From Coemansia sp. RSA 487 (taxonomy: Eukaryota > Kickxellomycota > Kickxellomycetes > Kickxellales > Kickxellaceae), in NCBI GenBank assembly GCA_027577595.1, contig JANBRJ010000002.1, positions 62,001-126,000 of the forward strand: a DNA stretch of 64,000 nt, read 5' to 3'. Positions 49,860 through 59,828 of this stretch are shown here, piece by piece (the first letter of the stretch is position 1; every line of letters starts with the position of its first letter). The translations under genes and the position numbers were made by a program. A model generated the notes under the pieces. That model was not told where the DNA came from, did not search any database, and saw only the letters and a program-made list of their open reading frames with translations.

Positions 49860-50456
49860 ATGGACGCCATCAACGCTATTGCGCTCAACCCACAGTACCA
49901 TGAGCTTTTGTCTCTTGTAAAAGGATTTAGAAATGGAGTAGTTTACGGAACCAAAATCCGCTTCCCACATGCATTGGTAATGACTCTGCTTTTCAGGACC
50001 GGCAGCGTGCAGGACAAGCTTGCTGCTATCCTAAAGGCAACAAAGGCCCATGCGCGTGGACTGGCGTTTTTTGTTACGATATACAAGTCGCTAATGCTGC
50101 TACAGCGACGGATATCGACAGAGGGGAAAAACAGCGATCTGCACACGTTTGTTGCCGGGTTTGTCGGTGGGTGGTTTGTTTTCGGCGAAAAAACCAGCGT
50201 CAACCAGCAGATTATTCTCTACCTGTTCTCCCGCATTGCCATGGGCCTTGTCAACACGGCGATGAAGGCTGGCAATTTTAAGGCTCCTCCAAAGTCATTC
50301 GCGCTGTTTGCTGCAATATGCTGGGGAGTTGTAATGGTGCTGTTCCGCAGAGACAAGTCTGTGCTCCAGGACTCGCTGAAAAACTCCATGACATACCTTT
50401 ACGAAGATTCGAACCACTGGACATCGCTCAAGACGCTCTTGTGGCACAACAAGTGA
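49860..50456 (+). CDS. PXMP4: Peroxisomal membrane protein 4 (PXMP4/PMP24)-like
   Basis: Multi-spanning membrane protein of the Tim17/22/23 superfamily found in peroxisomes, 198 residues (human 212). Landmarks: FRNGVVYGTKIRFPHALVMT, then LLFRTGSVQDKLAAILKATK, and the central Gly-rich helix FVAGFVGGWFVFGE with NQQIILYLFSRI. This is followed by FALFAAICWGVVMVLFR and a conserved end with DSLKNSMTYLYEDSNHW. Three to four hydrophobic segments are visible. The biochemical activity of PXMP4 is unknown. ATG 49860 is the first methionine before the conserved region. Single exon. Confidence 0.92.
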   Translation: MDAINAIALNPQYHELLSLVKGFRNGVVYGTKIRFPHALVMTLLFRTGSVQDKLAAILKATKAHARGLAFFVTIYKSLMLLQRRISTEGKNSDLHTFVAGFVGGWFVFGEKTSVNQQIILYLFSRIAMGLVNTAMKAGNFKAPPKSFALFAAICWGVVMVLFRRDKSVLQDSLKNSMTYLYEDSNHWTSLKTLLWHNK

Positions 50457-50932
50457 CATGGAAAGCAAGCGACATAGAAATGAAGACCAATGTACATTTA
50501 GACGCGATACACGCACATCATCTCTTGACAGATCAGGCTTTCTTGAACCATCTGTGTGTTTGGAGAGTATATCGTGGTTTCCATAAATCCACCTGGATGA
50601 TGCCAATATTCTCACTTTCTATTTAGTTACCTCTATGCGTTCCCTTTCTTTTATGCGCTTAATATAACCTTGCTGACTAGACATACACTATTTATACTCG
50701 TTATTATTTTCTTTTTGCTTTAAACCTGATATTTTCAAATCCTTGATATTCTTATTTATCACGTGAATAGTCCCTTATATTGACGCACTTTTTCTGCTCT
50801 TGCGGGAATGGTAATAATGATTTTGCTAGCAAACGAGCGCAAAAATATTAGCGACCAGTGTAAAAATTTTCATTTTATTACATTCCAATACTATAAAGCC
50901 AAAACGGAACCAAGACAGGGTTTCCACTGAAA
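50457..50932. other. Intergenic region between PXMP4 and TRM112
   Basis: About 475 bp. T- and A-rich, with a perfect TCACGTGA palindrome at 50759-50766. Otherwise no gene seen; the left part is probably PXMP4 3' UTR. Confidence 0.5.
50759..50766. promoter_or_regulatory. TCACGTGA palindrome upstream of TRM112
   Basis: Perfect bHLH/Cbf1-type palindrome about 167 bp upstream of the TRM112 start. The same octamer at a similar distance precedes GCD6. Both genes act in translation. Functional binding is inferred only. Confidence 0.4.
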
Positions 50933-51307
50933 ATGAGACTTATTACACACAATATGCTAAAGTGCCATGTCAAGAATTGTACTGACCCAGACAAGCAGTT
51001 TCCCTTGCGGTTCAAGGACGTGCAGCTTGAACAGATAGAAGCCGAGCGCAACGACGAGTTCCTTGTGCGTATGCTCCCACGGATCGATTGGTCAGCACTG
51101 CTAAAGACGACCAAGGAGCTTGGTATTGATCTTCCCGAGACGGTGCCTGATGCACCTGCGGATGATGAGGACTTTCTCCAAGCGCTTCACGCTGTTATTC
51201 TCGAAACGCATATCAAAGAAGGAAGCATGTTCTGTGACGGCTGCAGCCACGAGTACAAGATCACTAACGGAATACCAAACATGCTTCTCGCCGAGCATGA
51301 AATATAA
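50933..51307 (+). CDS. TRM112: Multifunctional methyltransferase partner Trm112
   Basis: Small zinc-binding activator of several methyltransferases (Trm9, Trm11, Mtq2, Bud23) that modify tRNA, rRNA and eRF1. 124 residues. The N-terminal zinc-binding half starts MRLITHNMLKCHVKNC, and the C-terminal zinc half has MFCDGCSHEYKITNGIPNML, typical of Trm112/UPF0434 proteins. The four zinc Cys (CHVKNC and CDGC) are all present. The central helical segment contains LPRIDWSALLKTTKELGI. Length is close to yeast (135) and human (125). Single exon. It ends 170 bp from the convergent SPA2 3' end. Confidence 0.95.
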   Translation: MRLITHNMLKCHVKNCTDPDKQFPLRFKDVQLEQIEAERNDEFLVRMLPRIDWSALLKTTKELGIDLPETVPDAPADDEDFLQALHAVILETHIKEGSMFCDGCSHEYKITNGIPNMLLAEHEI

Positions 51308-51476
51308 GCTTTTAGATTTCAGTTTCTTTTTCGGTTTGATTTGACTTTACAAAGACAACAACAAAAGTGTACTCATCGAATCGCTGGCTATACAAAGAAT
51401 TTTTATACCTCGTTTACCACTGTCGCTCATAACACTGCAGCGAATGCAGCCAACAACGGACACACACGCACACACA

Positions 51477-53780
51477 CTACTCCAACCACATACGGACGGT
51501 TTTTGTGTGCATACCAACGTCAAACAGCGCCGATGTTAACCGCTGCTTGAATGCTTTTTCGTTCAGCAGTTCCCTGACAATGTCATTATCAAGGTCAGTA
51601 TCACCGGCCGCATCCTGCGCATCACTAATATCGTTGAGCTGATCGGTGAGCTGCAAATGCCCTTTTTCCAGCCCGCTCAAAATACCATTTGCTGCTTGAG
51701 AGTTGTAAAGCTCTACGTTTATCTGCACATTTGGCGCTGAGCCGCTTTCAATGCTGCCAAACTCGGCACGGCAGATGTTGATGGTATCTAGTATCTGCGC
51801 AATAACAGACTCGAGACTGGAATACAGCGCATGTGGCGCAGGGGTTGGCGAGCGCATGATCTGGTAAAGGCTGTCGATGCCAGTTATGATATTGCTCGTA
51901 CTTTCCTCAAGGCTCTGGTGGTCAGGTCCTGCCTCTACTCGCGGAGCAGCCTTGCTCTCGTCGAAGCAAACCTTTAGCAGCTTGACTATCTCGACAACCG
52001 ATGTGGCCAGGTGGCTTGCCGCCGCTTCGAGCAGTGACACTGGCAGAACGCCCATGCTGTTCATATGCTTATCCACAGCAACAATAAGACCATGGAGGTT
52101 TCCATCAAGATTTGCAACAACATCTGCAATGCGGTTCCTTGTATTTGTAGCCAGCGGCCACGTGTCTGGGTTATCTTCGTTTGCTATTTCATATGCGTGG
52201 ATGTCAGCCTTGATCTCGCCACACGCCATCTCCACAGATGACTGAGCAGCAGGCAAATCATTTTGCATGTCATCGGACCTCACAGCCGAAAGGAGATCCT
52301 CCACAGCCTCCTGGAAGACGCGTACAGAAGATGGGCGAATGACACCACCAGAATTGACAAACACAGGAGGCGGTACCAGATCGGAATCCCCATGATCCAT
52401 AGCAAAAACTGACGTGGTTTTGAGCTTGCGCAGCTTGGAGCGGGCTTCATCGAGCTTTGATTTAAGATCGCGTTCTCGCTCAATGAACTGCGCACGATCC
52501 TGCTTTAGCCTGTCGTTCTCCTGGCGCAGTGCCGGAATATCGGCTTTCATGGACATAAGCTGTTCACGCAGGATCTTCAGCTCATTCTCTAGACGCTCAT
52601 GCTTTTGTGTGAGTACGTTATTCAGGCGCTCAAGGTTATCTATTTGTTCCGACGCATTGTTATGGGGATTGTCTCCACGGTAGTCCAGCAGCTGGCTTTC
52701 CAGCTGGCCAACACGCTTGCGCATCGCCGCGATGCGCATCTCGTACTCATTCCTCAGCTTCTCGGTCTCGTTGGTGGGGCTACGAAGATTACGTCCATCC
52801 GGGGTTGGTGTGCGCACAGATGTGGTACGCTGGCTGATGTTCATTGCATGGTTTAAGTCATTGGCCACTCTGTCGACGCTATCAAGAGAGTCATTGACAG
52901 TATAGCTGTTGCTGCTGCCGCCGTGCTGAGAATAGCCTGCAAACCCTTGGGTGTTGTTTGTGCTTGAGGGAGGAGAGCGTTCGGACGGGTACTGCCCGTA
53001 TCCCTGGGCAGACTGCTGCTGCTGTTGCTGCTGTTGAGACTGTGGGCTGTTGTACACTGGGGACAGGTTCACTGATTCGTAGCTTGCGGTGTGCGATGAT
53101 TGACCATAGCTCTGGCTTGTATCAATCTTGTGCGGGAACCGCCGCTTCAGCCCTTCGTCAACGTCATGAACCAAGTCGACAAACTTTGGCCGCGAAAGAG
53201 TAGCAAGCTTCTGGCGTGCCTGGTTGCGCTTTGGGTGGTAATGATCTCGGACTCTGAGGAAAGGTAGTGCTACACAGAGAATGCAGAAATAACGAAAGGC
53301 AAAGTACAGAGCATACAGTCTATTGAATACATTAGAGCAAGGCATATCTAAACGTAGCACCAAGCGCAGTACAGGCCAGTGCGCTGTTCATGATCAGTAG
53401 ATAGTGAAAACCCAGTCCATACCATCTGCTTCGTATCTCCTCCGCTTGAGTTCGTCAAAGACATCGGTGGCAAGCTCTTGGAATTGCATTGGAGACAGTC
53501 GCGAAAGCTTCCCTGGCTCTGATTTCGAGAGAGTAGCTGCGCCCTGTTCAATCTCTTCGGCAATGAACTTGCTCATCTCTCGATGGTATTGTGCTGCGGT
53601 CGTCTCCATTGTTGCGTTTGGAACCAGTGAAATGTGTTGGAAAAAGTCGCGTACGCTGGACCTTAATAAAAGGAAAAGTGGAAATAGGTGCGTTTTCGTC
53701 AACAAGAAAAAAAGAGAAAAAACAAAGTGGTACATGCTTGGAAAAAGAGAGCCTCACCCCCACGGATCGTCAAAAAGCAT
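51477..53780 (-). CDS. SPA2: Polarisome scaffold protein Spa2 (three exons)
   Basis: Fungal scaffold that localises to sites of polarised growth and binds MAP-kinase kinases, Bni1 and Pea2-type partners. Exons (minus): 53780-53758 (23 bp), 53661-53423, 53269-51477. Introns are 96 and 153 bp with donors GTGAGG and GTATGG and acceptors AAG and TAG. Phases join to an unbroken 684-residue frame. The two Spa2-homology repeats are SPMQFQELATDVFDELKRR (exon 2) and HPKRNQARQKLATLSRPKFV, DLVHDVDEGLKRR (exon 3 start); the first reads FDELKRRR up to the splice. A Gln-rich run, Ser-rich linker, long coiled coil (~residues 280-410) and helical C-terminal domain follow. Exon 1 rests on splice phase only; exon 2 also has a downstream in-frame ATG at 53609. 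Confidence 0.85.
53011..53038. repeat. CTG/TTG trinucleotide run (polyGln in SPA2)
   Basis: Short run of CTG and TTG triplets on the plus strand. On the coding minus strand it encodes about eight Gln in SPA2. Such runs vary in length between strains in other fungi. Confidence 0.75.
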
Positions 53781-53842
53781 CAGTGGGATGTTTCGTATTT
53801 TGCAGCCATTCTGGTTCCATCCAGCAGATCTGTGCACGGTGC

Positions 53843-55693
53843 CTAGAGACCAAGGTCCTTCTCCACCATGCGCGCGCAGATCGGGTGATAAAATTGGCGC
53901 AAGCGCAGGAAGGTCTTCTCGGCAAGCTCGCGTCCGTCGGGACAAGTGTGCAGCAGGCGATAGAGGGGGCGCGTGAATTTCATCCGGCCCTGCGTCGAAA
54001 GCATGTCAATCACCGCATCGACAACCACCATATAGTTCGACTTGAGAGCCAGCGCCAGCCAGCTGAAGCGCACCTCACTGTTGCGGTAACCTGTCAGCTG
54101 GTATGTGCCATCGATCTCTGCAAGCGTCTTGGCCTTCAACGGCGCGCTCTCCGCAAGCCGCCCCAGGAAGATCACCCGCTGCATTGTCGAGAATTCGTCA
54201 ATGTCGCTGCGCTTGAACTGGGCGTAGTTCTCGCTATCTGCGGCGTCCAGCCAGCGCCCGGCCAGGTCCAAACAGACCTTTTGCGGGCGCTCATCGTACT
54301 CGTTCTTCACCGGAGGCATGCCGGAGGCGTACAGCCACTTGTCCCACTCAAGCGCTTCAAGGAGCTTCACCTTTTCGGGGTCTGTCTTCTCAAAGAACTT
54401 GAACAGGTAGTCCTTCCAGTCGTCCGTACCAATCGACCGGCCCTGGAATTCGGTAATGTACGCCCGCATGTACGGCTCAAACACATCTGGCCCGCCAAGA
54501 TACTGCTCCAGATAGTAGAGAAGATGCGCGCCCTTGTCGTAAGGAATCGTAGAGTACGCATCGTCAGGATCAACCCCGGCGAGCTTTGGCACAAGCGCAG
54601 TCAGCGGGCTGTCCTTGCCGTAGAACTCTATCGACTCCTGGAGATCCGTCTCGCCGATGACGCAGCTAAGCTGACGCGCATCCTCGCCACTGAGGCGCGA
54701 AACAATCTTGCGCTCAAAGTAGGTGGTCCAGCCCTCGTTCAGCCAAAAGTGCTCCCAGTTCTTGGCTGTCACCAGATTCCCCGACCAGCTGTGCGCAATC
54801 TCGTGCGCAATGACGTCTGTTAGCGAGCGGTCGCCGGCAAGAAGCGTAGGCGTGACAAACGTCAGGCAGGGGTTCTCCATGCCTCCAAATGGGAACGACG
54901 GCGGCAGGACAAGAAGATCATAGCGGCCCCACTGGTACGGCGTGATAAGCTCCTCTGCGGTCTGCAGGGTCTTTTCCATCTCTGCAAACTCCCATGCACA
55001 TGCGTCGATTGTCTCCGGCTCTGACCATACTGCGCAGCGGTCGCTAATCTTTGCTGTTGCAAGGTTTCCAACCACCAGAGCCACTAGGTACGACGGAATC
55101 GTTGTCTTTTGCTCGAAGTTAAACACCGTAAAGTCACCGCTATCACTCTCGCTGCTGCTGGTGGCAATGGCGCTCATCAGCGCAGTAAGCGGCTTGGGCA
55201 CACGGATGCTGGCTGAGTAAGATATCTTCACCGACGGGCTGTCCTGGCATGGAAAGAGGCTACGGGCATGGATTTCCTCGCACTGGGTAAATAGATAAGG
55301 GTGTTTCTTGCCAAGCGTCTGCTCGGGACCTAAGAACTGGATAGCGCCGCCCTTTGGCGTAGTCTCATAGCTGATGACAATACTGAGTATTGTGTCTTTG
55401 ACAGCCGGCGTTGGCAAAGCTATGCGCAATGCAGTGCCATACAGATTGTGAACAGTGCTCATGTCGATGTTGAGAGTCTCCAGTGAGTCGTCAGCGCCTT
55501 TCAGAGAAGCGTTCTTGATGATGAGATGGGCGGTATCCAACACAATCTGCTCGACATGCGCAAGTGCTTGCAGCTCAAGCGTGGCGGTACCAGTAAGCTT
55601 GCTAGCTGCAAAGTCGACGGCAAGATCCAGATGGACATGCGAGGTTGTCACCTCGCCAAGATTGGACTGCGAGTTGGGGTCAATTTCAAACAT
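53843..55693 (-). CDS. LTA4H: Leukotriene A4 hydrolase/aminopeptidase, copy B
   Basis: Second M1-family LTA4H-type gene, 616 residues from ATG 55693. Motifs: FGGMENP, HEIAHSWSGN at ~297, glutamate of LNEGWTTYFE, RMKFTRPLYR and the C-terminal end HPICARMVEKDLGL, which is the canonical family ending. All catalytic residues are present. The segment 54705-55269 (residues ~142-330) is almost identical in DNA to copy A; flanks are only about half identical by eye at protein level. Neighbours differ (SPA2 here, SART3/PSMG3 at copy A), so this was not a block duplication. A TTG six bases upstream is in frame but unlikely as start. The large plus-strand open frame across this gene (about 410 codons) is an antisense artefact. 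Confidence 0.96.
   Translation of the reverse strand: MFEIDPNSQSNLGEVTTSHVHLDLAVDFAASKLTGTATLELQALAHVEQIVLDTAHLIIKNASLKGADDSLETLNIDMSTVHNLYGTALRIALPTPAVKDTILSIVISYETTPKGGAIQFLGPEQTLGKKHPYLFTQCEEIHARSLFPCQDSPSVKISYSASIRVPKPLTALMSAIATSSSESDSGDFTVFNFEQKTTIPSYLVALVVGNLATAKISDRCAVWSEPETIDACAWEFAEMEKTLQTAEELITPYQWGRYDLLVLPPSFPFGGMENPCLTFVTPTLLAGDRSLTDVIAHEIAHSWSGNLVTAKNWEHFWLNEGWTTYFERKIVSRLSGEDARQLSCVIGETDLQESIEFYGKDSPLTALVPKLAGVDPDDAYSTIPYDKGAHLLYYLEQYLGGPDVFEPYMRAYITEFQGRSIGTDDWKDYLFKFFEKTDPEKVKLLEALEWDKWLYASGMPPVKNEYDERPQKVCLDLAGRWLDAADSENYAQFKRSDIDEFSTMQRVIFLGRLAESAPLKAKTLAEIDGTYQLTGYRNSEVRFSWLALALKSNYMVVVDAVIDMLSTQGRMKFTRPLYRLLHTCPDGRELAEKTFLRLRQFYHPICARMVEKDLGL
54705..55269. repeat. Conversion tract, copy B of the 565-bp near-identical block
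   Basis: Partner of 32428-32992, in the same orientation, inside LTA4H copy B. Five differences are counted by eye; the region from about 54911 to 55269 is identical. The three-base cluster near 54887-54890 changes the Tyr/Phe before GGMENP. Confidence 0.9.
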
Positions 55694-56052
55694 ACTCAAA
55701 AAATGTCTGGGTCAATACAAGTCAAGGAAATCAAATGTGAGAAAAACGTAAGCGTGGGAGAAAAGAGATTATCAAGAGATACCTTGAAAGAGCTGGCAGC
55801 AGAATTCACCAAAATGCCTTGCATGGCTCGCTTTGCATACGACTCGCTGGGCTGGTTGGGTGCAACGAGCTGAACTGACCCAGTCCAAAAGAAATTCAAG
55901 ATTCAGCTCTCTTTGTTTTGCCTTCCTTTCTTTTCTCTCTTCAACTTATTTGCACTTTTTCCAGTCTGGCAATCCCACGAAAGAAAAACAATTTGCTTTA
56001 TATTTTCCTTTACTGCTAAGCATTTAAAAGATCAAATTACTCCAGCTACAAC
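55694..56052. other. Divergent promoter region between LTA4H copy B and PA2G4
   Basis: About 360 bp. The right half is pyrimidine-rich on the plus strand, typical of a leader. A minus-strand open frame over 55696-55899 is not supported. No other feature seen. Confidence 0.5.
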
Positions 56053-57201
56053 ATGAGCACTTCTAAATCCGCCCAAAGCCCAAGCACGATTTCGGACTCG
56101 ATTGTCTTGAGCAAATACAAGGCAGCTGCCGATGTGTCCAATTCGGCAATCAAAAAAGTCATTGATTCATGCAAGGAAGGCGCCAAGATTATTGATCTGT
56201 GCAAAATCGGTGACGATGCAATTGCGGCTGGGCTGAGCACCCAGTATACAAAAGACAAAAAGCTATCCAAGGGCAGTGCCTACCCGACCAGCGTCTCCGT
56301 CAACCACGTTGTTTGTCACTTTGCGCCGAGCGCAAACGATGCAAGCGCAGATCAAGAGCTCAAGAACGGTGATATTGTCAGGATCCAGCTAGGCGCGCAT
56401 ATCGACGGCTTTGCAGCTATTGCTGGAAACACCATAGTTGTAGGCGCATCCGAAGCTAACCCAGTTACCGGCAAGAACGCCGATGCCATCGCTGCAGCAC
56501 ACTATGCTGCAGAGGTTGTCCAGCGCTTGCTCAAACCCGGAAACAGGAACATGATGGTCACCGACAAGGTGCAGCAGGTGGCCAGCGCGTTTGATTGCAA
56601 GCCGGTCGAGAACATGCTCTGTCACGAGCAGAAGCAAAACGACCTCGATGGTGACAAACAGATCATCCTCAACCCTGCGTCCGAGCAGCGCGCGTCATTT
56701 GCGTCGCACGAGTTTGCGCCATATGAGGTGTACCTGATTGATCTGTTTGTAACCACCGGCGATGGGCGCACCAAGCCGTCCAGCCTGCGCACAAACATTT
56801 ACAAAAAGACCAGCGTCACGTACCAGCTCAAGACACGCGTTGGGCGTACCGCGTACAGCGCGACCACCAAGCAGTTTGGCAAGTTCCCCTTTGCCCTGCG
56901 CGACTGCGAGGACGAGCGCACAATGCGCATTGGAATGATCGAGTGTAGCAAGATGGGAGTGATCCAGGCGTTCGATGTTCAGGAGGAGAAGCCGACCGAG
57001 GCAGTTGCGCAAGTCACCTTCACCGCCCTTGTCACGCCCGGCGGCGTCGAGCGCATCACCAGCGGCGCAGCCTTCGATCCCAATGTGATCAAGACCGACA
57101 AGAAGATCGAGGACGCCGACCTCCTCAAGCTGCTCCAAACTAGCACCAAGATCAAGAAGAAGCCCGCCAAGAAGCCCGCCAGCGCCTCGGCCGCAAACTA
57201 A
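56053..57201 (+). CDS. PA2G4: Proliferation-associated protein 2G4/EBP1-like (methionine-aminopeptidase fold)
   Basis: Pita-bread-fold protein related to type-2 methionine aminopeptidase but generally inactive; EBP1 sits at the 60S ribosomal exit tunnel and assists ribosome biogenesis. 382 residues (human 394). Seen: DSIVLSKYKAAADVSNSAIK, the family signature KKLSKGSAYPTSVSVNHVV with CHFAPS, GDIVRIQLGAHIDGFAA (the Asp metal position largely lost), and MLCHEQKQNDLDGDKQII. The basic tail ends KKKPAKKPASASAAN, shorter than the metazoan nucleolar/RNA-binding tail. ATG 56053. Single exon. Convergent with MAM33. JJJ1 in this window acts on the paralogous Arx1 in yeast. Confidence 0.93.
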   Translation: MSTSKSAQSPSTISDSIVLSKYKAAADVSNSAIKKVIDSCKEGAKIIDLCKIGDDAIAAGLSTQYTKDKKLSKGSAYPTSVSVNHVVCHFAPSANDASADQELKNGDIVRIQLGAHIDGFAAIAGNTIVVGASEANPVTGKNADAIAAAHYAAEVVQRLLKPGNRNMMVTDKVQQVASAFDCKPVENMLCHEQKQNDLDGDKQIILNPASEQRASFASHEFAPYEVYLIDLFVTTGDGRTKPSSLRTNIYKKTSVTYQLKTRVGRTAYSATTKQFGKFPFALRDCEDERTMRIGMIECSKMGVIQAFDVQEEKPTEAVAQVTFTALVTPGGVERITSGAAFDPNVIKTDKKIEDADLLKLLQTSTKIKKKPAKKPASASAAN

Positions 57202-57314
57202 AGCGCTGTAGCTTGCAGCTCGTGTGCGCGATGTTTCTTTTTCTTTTCGTTCACTGCAATAGAAACCAACTCTGACTTGTGCACAGCATCCATTCTACTG
57301 GCTCAATTGAACAA

Positions 57315-57334
57315 AAAATAAAAATAAAAATAAA
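57315..57334. other. Tandem AATAAA-like run between convergent genes
   Basis: Between PA2G4 and MAM33 stop codons the plus strand reads several AATAAA copies in tandem. Likely a poly(A) signal for PA2G4; the minus strand is T-rich and could serve MAM33. Confidence 0.45.
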
Positions 57335-57336
57335 AG

Positions 57337-58170
57337 CTAGGCGTTGATGAACTTTTTAAAGTTCTTTAGCCATTGAAGATACTCACCTTGCTCCTTATAC
57401 TCAATGTAGTCGAGCATGAAGAGCGTCAGTGCAGTGTCTATGTTACGTTCGGCAAGGAACTCGTCGACATTCTCCTTGAGGTCGTCGCTGAGCTGGCCAA
57501 AGATCGGGCCGCAGTACACCTGCTTGCGCTGCCAGTCTTTCTCCAGCGTGTTGGCGATGGCAGTTTCCTCGTCAGAAATGAACTTCATGCGATCGATGCC
57601 AATCTCGCCCTCCTCGCACTCCAGCTCCATATGCAGGACCGGAGCTCCAGGCTTGGCAAACGTCGCAGTAAAGAAAATCGGAAAGTCCTCGGGAGTCTCA
57701 TCAGCATTCTTCTCGGCGTCCTTTACCGGCTCGCCTTGCTCATTCTCGCGGTATACAGCGATGTCAGCGATCGGATCGTCAACGTTGAGGATCTCGCTTA
57801 CGTTGAATGACACGGTGATGCTCTCGTTGCCGAACTGCTTTGTCATTACAACGAGGTTCCCTCCAGCATCTGCCTTGATCTTAAATCCCGTTCTGCTGGT
57901 GAACGCCTGGATAAACTCGGGGACACCTTCCTCCGCCTCCTGCTTGGCCTCGTAATCGATCTCTTCGCTCAGCGTGTGCGCAAGGTCAGCATCAACTGAC
58001 CCATTCCCGTGCAGAGGTGTCGAGGTGCTGAGCGCACGGACCGAAAGTGCTTTTCCTGCAACAAAGCGCGGCGCCACCTTGAATGCACACTGCGGCTTGC
58101 GAACTGCTGGGAAGGAGGCGCGTGCTAGTGTGCGCGCAGTGGTCGTAAGCAATCTTGTGGTGCGGTTCAT
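57337..58170 (-). CDS. MAM33: Mitochondrial acidic matrix protein MAM33 (p32/gC1qBP family)
   Basis: Acidic trimeric matrix protein important for mitochondrial translation and respiratory growth. 277 residues from ATG 58170 (MNRTTRLLTTTARTLARASF). The first ~70 residues are basic/Ser/Thr-rich, a mitochondrial presequence. The mature part opens LAHTLSEEIDYEAKQEAEEG, and strands with DAGGNLVVMTKQFGNESITV follow. An acidic loop (~residues 155-170) and the C-terminal helices (LSDDLKENVDEFLAERNI, then MLDYIEYKEQGEYLQWLKNF) complete the p32 fold. The in-frame ATT at 58185 is not a plausible start. It is convergent with PA2G4; between them tandem AATAAA-like repeats near 57315-57334 suit polyadenylation on both strands. 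Confidence 0.93.
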   Translation of the reverse strand: MNRTTRLLTTTARTLARASFPAVRKPQCAFKVAPRFVAGKALSVRALSTSTPLHGNGSVDADLAHTLSEEIDYEAKQEAEEGVPEFIQAFTSRTGFKIKADAGGNLVVMTKQFGNESITVSFNVSEILNVDDPIADIAVYRENEQGEPVKDAEKNADETPEDFPIFFTATFAKPGAPVLHMELECEEGEIGIDRMKFISDEETAIANTLEKDWQRKQVYCGPIFGQLSDDLKENVDEFLAERNIDTALTLFMLDYIEYKEQGEYLQWLKNFKKFINA

Positions 58171-58409
58171 GTTGACTCGAATCAAAAGAAAACAGAGGTT
58201 GGAAATTCACAATAAATCGATACTAATTACGAGTAAGCTGAAGAAAAAAATTTATCCCAAGCAAATTCAAAAATTAGAAAAAAAAGCTGTGTTGGCAGCA
58301 GCTAGCTTCATGGATTTTTTTTTTAAAAAAAAAACTAACGATTATGCAAGCTCTTGATCTGTAAGGTTGCCCATTAAACTTTGAAGAGCAGCCAACCCGG
58401 TTTCCAAAA

Positions 58410-59828
58410 TTAAACAAACTCTGTTTGGATGCCCTCGTCGTCTGAAAATCCAGAGCCGGCAGGGACAGCAATTCCCTTGAGATTCACATCGTCTGATATC
58501 GATGTGGTCGCACCAATCTCGCAGTCTCTAAGCTGGACCTTGTTTCCAATCTTGGCCAGCTTGCAGACAACACAGGAGACGATATCCACGCCATCACCAA
58601 TAGTTACATGGTCCATGATCACGGAGTTGATAATATTGACATTCTTGCCGATTATGCAATGTGCGCCAACAACCGAGCGCTTGACAAGGCATCGCTCGTC
58701 AAGCTGAGACGACGCGCCAACCATGGAGTCCATGCCGATCTGCGTCTGGTGCGCGAGTTTAGCGCTTGGATCAACACGTTTGTCCAGTGATATCTTTGTG
58801 ACAATGCTGTTCAGGTCGCAGTACCGTGAGATCTGGTCAGCACGCCCAGCAATGCCTCCACGGCGCACGTACGCAAACACCTTAAGCGGGTCGTCGCTGT
58901 CACCGTCAATGCCGCCGATGCCTGCGCCGTCAGGCATGCCAAACTGCCCAGCCATGTCCTTGTCGACGCGCCGCCCCATATACGAGCGCATGTGCTTCAG
59001 TATATCCTTTTCGTCGCAGAGATCCGGATTGCACTGCGCGTCGACGAACAAGGGCAGCAGATCGTCCTGCAGCGACGTGATTTCCGGGTTGGCAAGGATG
59101 TAGTCCAGAACCCACCTCTGCAAAACATACACGTGCGAGTCCTGCATCTTCCCCGAAATAGCCATTGAGGGGAACTTGCGCACCAGGGTCATGGGCACCG
59201 CAATGTCCTCCTTGACCTTTCTAGCCTTTTGCACGATGGGCATAGGCGTGGACGATTCTTTGCTTTCGTCGTTCTTGATGTCCTGGATGAAAACAAGGCG
59301 AGACGAGGGCTGGTCGATGCCAACTATAGGCAGCGAGTTGTTGGTCTTTGTTGAGCCACCGCCACCCTCCGACTTCATCGTCTCGAAAAACATTGTCGCA
59401 ATCGCCGGGCGCCGCATGCGGAAGATGTCTAGAAACTGCGTTGTAGGCACATCGATGATAAGATCGCACGGAACCACGATGACATCACTCTTGATCTGAG
59501 GAGCAAGCTGCCGCAGCGTGTCAGCAGTGCCGTGCGCCTCGTTCATGCATTTGACTGTGACATTGGACACTCCCTTGTACACTTCGATGTAGTTCAGTAT
59601 ATCGGACTCGGCCTCCCGTGTGGTGATAATCTTGATGTCGAGAATGCCACCTTGTTCAAGCCACTGTAGGACGTACCACAGCATGGGCTTGTTGGCAATA
59701 GGCAGCATCGCCTTTGGCATGCTCTGGCGTTCTGTCAGCGGAAACATGCTGTCGTCTGGGAGAGCAAGGACGATTGCCTTGAATTCGGGCTCTCGCGAGT
59801 CAAGCGACGTGGCTGTGGCGCTAAACAT
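58410..59828 (-). CDS. GCD1: Translation initiation factor eIF2B, gamma subunit
   Basis: Partner of epsilon in the eIF2B catalytic subcomplex. 472 residues from ATG 59828. The nucleotidyltransferase-like domain has FKAIVLALPDDSMFPLTERQ, SMPKAMLPIANKPMLWYVLQ and GTADTLRQLAPQIKSDVIVV. The left-handed beta-helix C-terminus has AHQTQIGMDSMVGASSQLDE, KRSVVGAHCIIGKNVNIINS and DHVTIGDGVDIVSCVV. As expected for gamma there is no C-terminal W2 domain, in contrast to GCD6 at 39.6-42.0 kb. Length compares with human 452 and yeast 578. Single exon, same strand as GCD6. Upstream sequence has another open frame with a TTCTCCAG acceptor-like site near 59910, possibly a 5' UTR intron. Confidence 0.95.
   Translation of the reverse strand: MFSATATSLDSREPEFKAIVLALPDDSMFPLTERQSMPKAMLPIANKPMLWYVLQWLEQGGILDIKIITTREAESDILNYIEVYKGVSNVTVKCMNEAHGTADTLRQLAPQIKSDVIVVPCDLIIDVPTTQFLDIFRMRRPAIATMFFETMKSEGGGGSTKTNNSLPIVGIDQPSSRLVFIQDIKNDESKESSTPMPIVQKARKVKEDIAVPMTLVRKFPSMAISGKMQDSHVYVLQRWVLDYILANPEITSLQDDLLPLFVDAQCNPDLCDEKDILKHMRSYMGRRVDKDMAGQFGMPDGAGIGGIDGDSDDPLKVFAYVRRGGIAGRADQISRYCDLNSIVTKISLDKRVDPSAKLAHQTQIGMDSMVGASSQLDERCLVKRSVVGAHCIIGKNVNIINSVIMDHVTIGDGVDIVSCVVCKLAKIGNKVQLRDCEIGATTSISDDVNLKGIAVPAGSGFSDDEGIQTEFV

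Noticed and set aside
53591-54823. 410-codon open frame on the plus strand over LTA4H copy B
   Set aside because: It is antisense to a clear M1 aminopeptidase, its translation has no family resemblance, and GC-skewed codons of the real gene keep the opposite frame open.
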